In this document: positions 58,415 to 64,000 of the stretch, in pieces | How positions within the stretch are numbered: the first letter of the stretch is position 1 | How the letters are laid out: every line of letters starts with the position of its first letter | Assembly: GCF_000426045.1 (NCBI RefSeq) | Contig: NZ_AUEP01000003.1 | Span: 434,001-498,000 of the forward strand | Reading direction: 5' to 3' | Origin: Marmoricola sp. URHB0036 | Lineage (GTDB): Bacteria; Actinomycetota; Actinomycetes; Propionibacteriales; Nocardioidaceae | Length of the DNA: 64,000 bases | Program-made: the position numbers and the translations under genes | The notes under the pieces: generated by a model | Seen by the model: the letters and a program-made list of their open reading frames with translations, nothing else | What the model was told of the DNA's origin: nothing | Databases searched by the model: none

Positions 58415-59515
58415 TTGCGCAGGTTCAGCAAGATCGCAGCAGTAGTGGTCGTCGGCGCCATGGCGCTGAGCGGCTGTGGCAGCAGCAGTGGCGGGGGCGA
58501 CGGCAAGAGCTCGGCCTCCAACGACGTGTGCAAGACCGCCAAGGGTGACGGTCCCAAGGTCGGCGTGGCCTACGACGTCGGCGGCCGTGGCGACCAGTCC
58601 TTCAACGACTCCGCCTACCGCGGCCTGACCCAGGCCACCAAGGACCTCAACGCGACCTGCATCGAGGCCAAGGCGACGACCTCCGACAACGACACCACCC
58701 GCGCCGAGCGGCTGCGCACCCTCGCCGAGGGCGGCTACAACCCGGTCATCGCGATCGGCTACCTCTACTCCCCGGCGGCGGCCAAGGTCGCGGCTGAGAT
58801 GCCGGACACCAACTTCGCGGTCGTCGACGGCTACAGCACCACGCTGCCCAAGACGCCGCTGAAGAACCTCAACGACCTGGTGTTCGCCGCCAACGAGGGT
58901 TCCTACCTCGTCGGTGTGGCGGCCGCGCTCAAGACCAAGGCCAAGCACGTCGGCTTCGTCGGCGGCGTCCCCGGCGCCGTGATCGGGCCGTTCGAGGCCG
59001 GTTACGAGGCCGGTGTGAAGTCGGTGGACCCGTCGATCAAGATCGACGTCACCTACCTGACCCAGGACCAGACGGACGCGCAGACGGCGTACGAGAACCC
59101 GGCCGGTGGCAAGGACGCAGCGTCGGCGATGTACGAGAAGGGCGCCGACGTCGTCTTCCACGCGGCCGGCAAGTCCGGTCTCGGTGTCTTCCAGGCCGCA
59201 GCCGCGGCGGGTGAGGGCAAGTGGGCCATCGGTGTGGACTCCGACCAGTACCTCACCGCGCCGAAGGACCAGCAGCCGCACATCCTGACCTCGGCCCTGA
59301 AGCGGGTCGACACGGCGGTCTACGACGAGATCAAGACCTTCGCGGACAAGTCCCTGAAGCCCGGGTTCACGAACTACAACCTGAAGAGCGACGGCGTCGG
59401 CTACGCCACCTCCGGCGGTTTCGTGGACGACATCAAGAGCAAGATCGAGGCGGCGGCGGACAAGATCAAGAGCGGCGAGATCGTCGTTCCGTCCGACCCC
59501 AAGAAGGTCAAGTAA
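58415..59515 (+). CDS. BMP-family nucleoside-binding lipoprotein
   Basis: A 366-residue lipoprotein (lipobox LSGC) of the basic membrane protein/PnrA family, which binds purine or pyrimidine nucleosides for ABC import. Family segments include GVAYDVGGRGDQSFNDSAYRG, VGFVGGVPGAVIGPFEAGY and GADVVFHAAGKSG. The TTG start follows GAGGAGG and gives a normal lipoprotein signal. Two strong hairpins follow the stop. Confidence 0.93.
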   Translation: MRRFSKIAAVVVVGAMALSGCGSSSGGGDGKSSASNDVCKTAKGDGPKVGVAYDVGGRGDQSFNDSAYRGLTQATKDLNATCIEAKATTSDNDTTRAERLRTLAEGGYNPVIAIGYLYSPAAAKVAAEMPDTNFAVVDGYSTTLPKTPLKNLNDLVFAANEGSYLVGVAAALKTKAKHVGFVGGVPGAVIGPFEAGYEAGVKSVDPSIKIDVTYLTQDQTDAQTAYENPAGGKDAASAMYEKGADVVFHAAGKSGLGVFQAAAAAGEGKWAIGVDSDQYLTAPKDQQPHILTSALKRVDTAVYDEIKTFADKSLKPGFTNYNLKSDGVGYATSGGFVDDIKSKIEAAADKIKSGEIVVPSDPKKVK

Positions 59516-59520
59516 CAGCC

Positions 59521-59546
59521 GGGGAGCCGGTCACAACCGGCTCCCC
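59521..59546 (+). terminator. Perfect 11-bp hairpin after the BMP gene
   Basis: GGGGAGCCGGT-CACA-ACCGGCTCCCC lies five bases past the stop. It has no T-tract and probably attenuates read-through or protects the 3' end, so the binding protein is made in excess over the transporter. Confidence 0.65.
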
Positions 59547-59560
59547 ACCGGCAAGACTGG

Positions 59561-59594
59561 TGCCCGGGCGACGCGCTACCGTGTCGCCCGGGCA
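59561..59594 (+). terminator. Second perfect hairpin before the ABC ATPase gene
   Basis: TGCCCGGGCGAC (59561-59572) pairs with GTCGCCCGGGCA (59583-59594). The 10-base loop plus the next base include TACCGT, which resembles a -10 element, so this could also be a promoter region. Confidence 0.5.
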
Positions 59595-59622
59595 TCTGTT
59601 CGTCCAGACGTCAGGAGGGACC

Positions 59623-61169
<1,547 letters not shown>

Positions 61170-61173
<4 letters not shown>

Positions 61174-62276
61174 GTCTCGTCAAGCGGGTGGGGCTCGCCC
61201 TGGCCGCTCCCGTGCTGGCCTTCGTGGTGGCGGGGATCGTCGCCAGCCTGGTGCTCAGCATCACCGGCGACGACGTCGGCGGCTTCTGGGACGTCATGTT
61301 CACCTGGCCGGCCCACCGCAACATCGTCAGCATCCTGAACACGACGGCGCTGCTCTACCTCTCCGGTGTGGCAGCGGCGATCGGCTTCCGGATGAACCTG
61401 TTCAACATCGGCGTCGAGGGCCAGTACAAGATCGCCGGGTTCGCCGCCGCCGCGTTCGCGGGGGAGGCCTGGCTCCCCGGCAAGCTGAACACCGTGGCCG
61501 CCATCATCGTCGCGATGGTGGTCGGCGCCCTGTGGGCCGGCATCGCCGGCGTGCTGCGGGTGACGCGCGGCGTCAGCGAGGTCATCTCGACGATCATGCT
61601 GAACGCGATCGCCGGCTCGGTGATCACCTACATCATCTTCAAGATCGGCGTGAACAACGGCAACGCGACCAACACCAAGGCGATGCCGGAGGGCACCCGC
61701 GTCGGCACCATCAACCTGTTCAAGGACAGCCCCACCGAGCTCTACGGGCTCTCGCTGCTGGCGGTGGTCGTCGGTGTCGGCTTCTGGGTGCTGCTCAACC
61801 GCACCCGGTTCGGCTTCGACCTGCGCGCGGCCGGCGCCTCCGAGAGCGCAGCCATCGCGAGCGGCGTCAACGTCAAGAAGATGATCGTGATCGCGATGCT
61901 GCTCTCCGGTGCCGTGGCCGGCCTGGTGGGACTGCCGACGATGTTCTCCGACTCGTTCGCCTACGGCTCGTCGTTCCAGACCGGGCTCGGCTTCACCGGC
62001 ATCGCGGTCGCCCTGCTCGGCCGCAACAACCCGATCGGGATCGCCTTCGGAGCGCTGATCTTCGCGTTCCTCAGCGAGCAGGCGACTCTGCTGAACATCC
62101 TGGCCGGCATCTCGCCCGACATCGTCAGCGTCACCCAGGGCGTGATCGTGCTGGCCGTCGTGATCGCCTACGAGGTCGTACGCCGCTACCGGGTCCGCCT
62201 CGAGCAGTCCGAGGTCGCTGCCCAGCTGGCCGACCAGTCCAGAGCGACCCCGCAGACCGAGGGGGTGGCCTCGTGA
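61170..62276 (+). CDS. Nucleoside ABC transporter permease 1
   Basis: A 368-residue permease with eight or more helices and the family core FRMNLFNIGVEGQYKIAGFAAA. RVTRGVSEVISTIMLN is the ATPase-coupling region. It starts at a GTG that overlaps the ATPase stop. Confidence 0.93.
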
Positions 62277-63532
62277 GCACGGTCGTCACGACTCCGCCGT
62301 CGCCGGTCGAGGCTCAGGTCGAGCGCCGGTCGCGCTACCGGCGTACCGCCTTGCTGGCCCTGGCCGGGTTCGTGCTGCTCTGCCTGGTCCGGGTGATCAG
62401 CGGCGCCGACGAGCTGACCTCGTCGGGCACGCTGACCGTCACGCTGACGGCCACGATGCCGATCGCCATGTGTGGTCTCGGTGGTCTCTGGTCCGAACGC
62501 GCGGGCGTGGTCAACATCGGCCTCGAGGGCATGATGATCATGGGTACGCTCGGCGCCGGCTACTTCGGGTTCCACTACGGCGTCTGGGTGGGCGTGCTGG
62601 GCGCCACCGCCTTCGGCCTGCTCGGCGGCGCGCTGCACGCGTTGGCCACGGTCGTCTTCGGCGTCGACCACATCGTCTCCGGTGTCGCCATCAACCTGAT
62701 CGCACTCGGTGTCGCCGGCTTCCTGGCCGAGGCGTGGTTCAGCGACCTCGAGGGTGGCGGCCCGACGCAGTCACCGCCGCTGCCCACCCCTCCGGTGATC
62801 AACCTGCCGTTCATCTCCGACCCGATGAACACCCTGGAGAACAAGCACTGGTTCCTGATCAGCGACCTGGCCGGGGTGGTGGAGATGTTCACCAAGAACC
62901 TCAGCTCGCTCGTGCTGATCGGGCTGGTGCTGATCTTCGGCACCACCTGGGCGCTGTGGAAGACCCGCTTCGGGCTGCGTCTGCGTTCGTGCGGCGAGGC
63001 ACCGTCGGCGGCCGAGACGCTCGGCGTGAACGTCTACCGCTACAAGTTCGTGGCCGTGCTGATCTCCGGCGCGATGGCCGGGTTCGGCGGTGCGCTGCTG
63101 TCGATGGTCTCGGTCTCGGGCTTCCAGGTCGGGCAGACCAACGGTCGCGGCTACATCGGCCTGGCGGCGATGATCTTCGGCAACTGGCGTCCGGTCGGGA
63201 TGTTCCTCGGGTCGACCCTGTTCGGCTACACCCAGGCCCTGCCGTTCCGCGAAGGCACCGTCTCATTGCACGGGCTGCTGCTGCTCGTGGCCGCGATCCT
63301 GGTGGCGTTCGCGCTCTGGCAGTTCTTCCGTGGCTCGAAGGCCCAGGCGGCGACCACTCTGGTCTTCGGGGTGCTGTTCCTGCTCTGGTTCCTGGTCACC
63401 GACGTCGTCCCGCGCGAGTTCACCACGATGGCGCCGTACGTCACGACGCTGCTGGTGCTGGCCTTCGCCTCCCAGCGACTGCGCATGCCAGCGGCCGACG
63501 GACAGATCTACCGGAAGGGCTCTGCGGGTTGA
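62273..63532 (+). CDS. Nucleoside ABC transporter permease 2
   Basis: A 419-residue permease. The core motif is ERAGVVNIGLEGMMIMG, followed by VDHIVSGVAINLIALG. A periplasmic insert of about 60 residues (PTQSPPLPTPP onward) lies in the middle. The GTG overlaps the preceding stop, and its own stop overlaps the cytidine deaminase start (TTGA). Confidence 0.93.
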   Translation: MSTVVTTPPSPVEAQVERRSRYRRTALLALAGFVLLCLVRVISGADELTSSGTLTVTLTATMPIAMCGLGGLWSERAGVVNIGLEGMMIMGTLGAGYFGFHYGVWVGVLGATAFGLLGGALHALATVVFGVDHIVSGVAINLIALGVAGFLAEAWFSDLEGGGPTQSPPLPTPPVINLPFISDPMNTLENKHWFLISDLAGVVEMFTKNLSSLVLIGLVLIFGTTWALWKTRFGLRLRSCGEAPSAAETLGVNVYRYKFVAVLISGAMAGFGGALLSMVSVSGFQVGQTNGRGYIGLAAMIFGNWRPVGMFLGSTLFGYTQALPFREGTVSLHGLLLLVAAILVAFALWQFFRGSKAQAATTLVFGVLFLLWFLVTDVVPREFTTMAPYVTTLLVLAFASQRLRMPAADGQIYRKGSAG

Positions 63533-63924
63533 TCACCGACGACGTCGACTGGGACGAGCTCAAGGCCCGGGCGGTCGAGGCGGCCACCCACGCCTACGCG
63601 CCGTACTCACACTTCCCGGTTGGAGCGGCCGCGCTGGTCGACGACGGCCGGGTGGTCACCGGCTGCAACGTCGAGAACGCGGCGTACGGCGTGGCGCTGT
63701 GCGCGGAGTGCGGCATGGTCTCCCAGCTGCACATCACCGGCGGTGGCCGGCTGACGCACTCGGTGTGCGTCAACGGGAAGTCCGAGCTGATCATGCCGTG
63801 CGGGCGCTGTCGCCAGCTGCTGATGGAGAACGGCGGACCCGAGCTGCTGCTGCTCACCCCGAAGGGCGTACGCCGCATGGACGAGGTGCTGCCGGATGCC
63901 TTCGGCCCCCACGACCTCGATTGA
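63529..63924 (+). CDS. cdd: Cytidine deaminase
   Basis: A 131-residue zinc enzyme that converts cytidine and deoxycytidine to uridines. The zinc site is C58 with E60 (LCAE), then C91 and C94 (PCGRC); the substrate loop is NVENAAYG. The TTG start overlaps the permease stop, which links import directly to salvage. Confidence 0.95.
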   Translation: MITDDVDWDELKARAVEAATHAYAPYSHFPVGAAALVDDGRVVTGCNVENAAYGVALCAECGMVSQLHITGGGRLTHSVCVNGKSELIMPCGRCRQLLMENGGPELLLLTPKGVRRMDEVLPDAFGPHDLD

Positions 63925-64000
63925 CCTGACGGATGCCGACGTCGTCGCAGATCCCTACCCGCACTTCGCCGCCGAGCGGCAGCGTCACGAGGTCGCCCGG
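63896..64000 (+). CDS. N-terminus of a probable cytochrome P450, cut by the window edge
   Basis: An ATG at 63896, eight bases after GAGGTG, opens a frame that overlaps the end of cdd by 29 bases and runs to the window edge (35 residues). The stretch DPYPHFAAERQRHEVAR resembles the start of many bacterial P450s (D-P-Y-P-x-F). No heme motif is available, so the family is tentative. Confidence 0.5.
   Translation, partial: MPSAPTTSIDLTDADVVADPYPHFAAERQRHEVAR

Overview
The window is high-GC DNA (roughly 70% by eye) with dense genes, frequent GTG starts and many 4-nt ATGA/GTGA overlaps. Gene content points to an aerobic actinobacterium of the Nocardioides/Propionibacteriales type: monomeric NADP isocitrate dehydrogenase, an actinobacterial-type second succinate dehydrogenase, a DUF222/HNH (13E12-like) gene, a DUF6350/PerM-like gene upstream of purNH, and methylmalonyl-CoA mutase with MeaB. 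The genus is an inference. I see no rRNA, tRNA, CRISPR array, phage or complete insertion sequence. No stretch longer than 300 bases lacks a gene; the longest gap is 969-1257.

Layout. 0-11 kb is a cell-envelope region: a CDP-alcohol phosphatidyltransferase; a four-gene unit of unknown role (small protein, thioredoxin-fold lipoprotein, internally duplicated membrane protein, TolB-like propeller); a five-gene MacAB-like ABC unit with two adaptor proteins and a Gly-rich lipoprotein; and an M23 peptidase. 11-14.4 kb holds a stand-alone B12-binding protein and two hydrolases. 14.4-24.4 kb carries sucCD, kynU, a sigma-factor-like membrane fusion, a PerM-like protein, purN-purH-folD and a DUF3017-like protein. 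The order sucCD-perM-purN-purH resembles that of mycobacteria. 24.4-30 kb has ribokinase, nucleoside hydrolase, malate dehydrogenase and isocitrate dehydrogenase. 30-35 kb has an MFS transporter, a tandem GNAT protein, trpS, a 2H phosphoesterase and a CAP-domain protein. 35.3-42.4 kb contains two different succinate dehydrogenase/fumarate reductase operons transcribed divergently. 42.4-48 kb has a PP2C phosphatase, an L,D-transpeptidase, an aldo/keto reductase remnant beside a TetR/glycosyltransferase pair, a GT4 enzyme and a GNAT. 48-53 kb is the mutA-mutB-meaB operon. 53-57 kb is accessory: HNH gene, small proteins, an alpha/beta hydrolase. 57-64 kb is a nucleoside uptake and salvage unit (amidohydrolase, BMP lipoprotein, ABC transporter, cytidine deaminase) running into the start of a probable cytochrome P450.

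How it works together. TCA-cycle enzymes (SucCD, two SDHs, MDH, ICD) are concentrated here, and MutAB/MeaB would feed propionyl-derived carbon into succinyl-CoA beside them. Nucleoside import, nucleoside hydrolase, ribokinase and cytidine deaminase form a salvage theme opposite de novo PurN/PurH/FolD. Many genes look leaderless: a TANNNT hexamer lies 6-8 nt before the start codon. The most unusual items are a REP-like palindromic repeat that is part of the mutA reading frame and also occurs in a nearby intergenic space, a sigma-like domain fused to a membrane-anchored extracellular domain, the unassigned envelope operon at 1.2-4.6 kb, and a degraded gene end abutting the TetR/glycosyltransferase pair.
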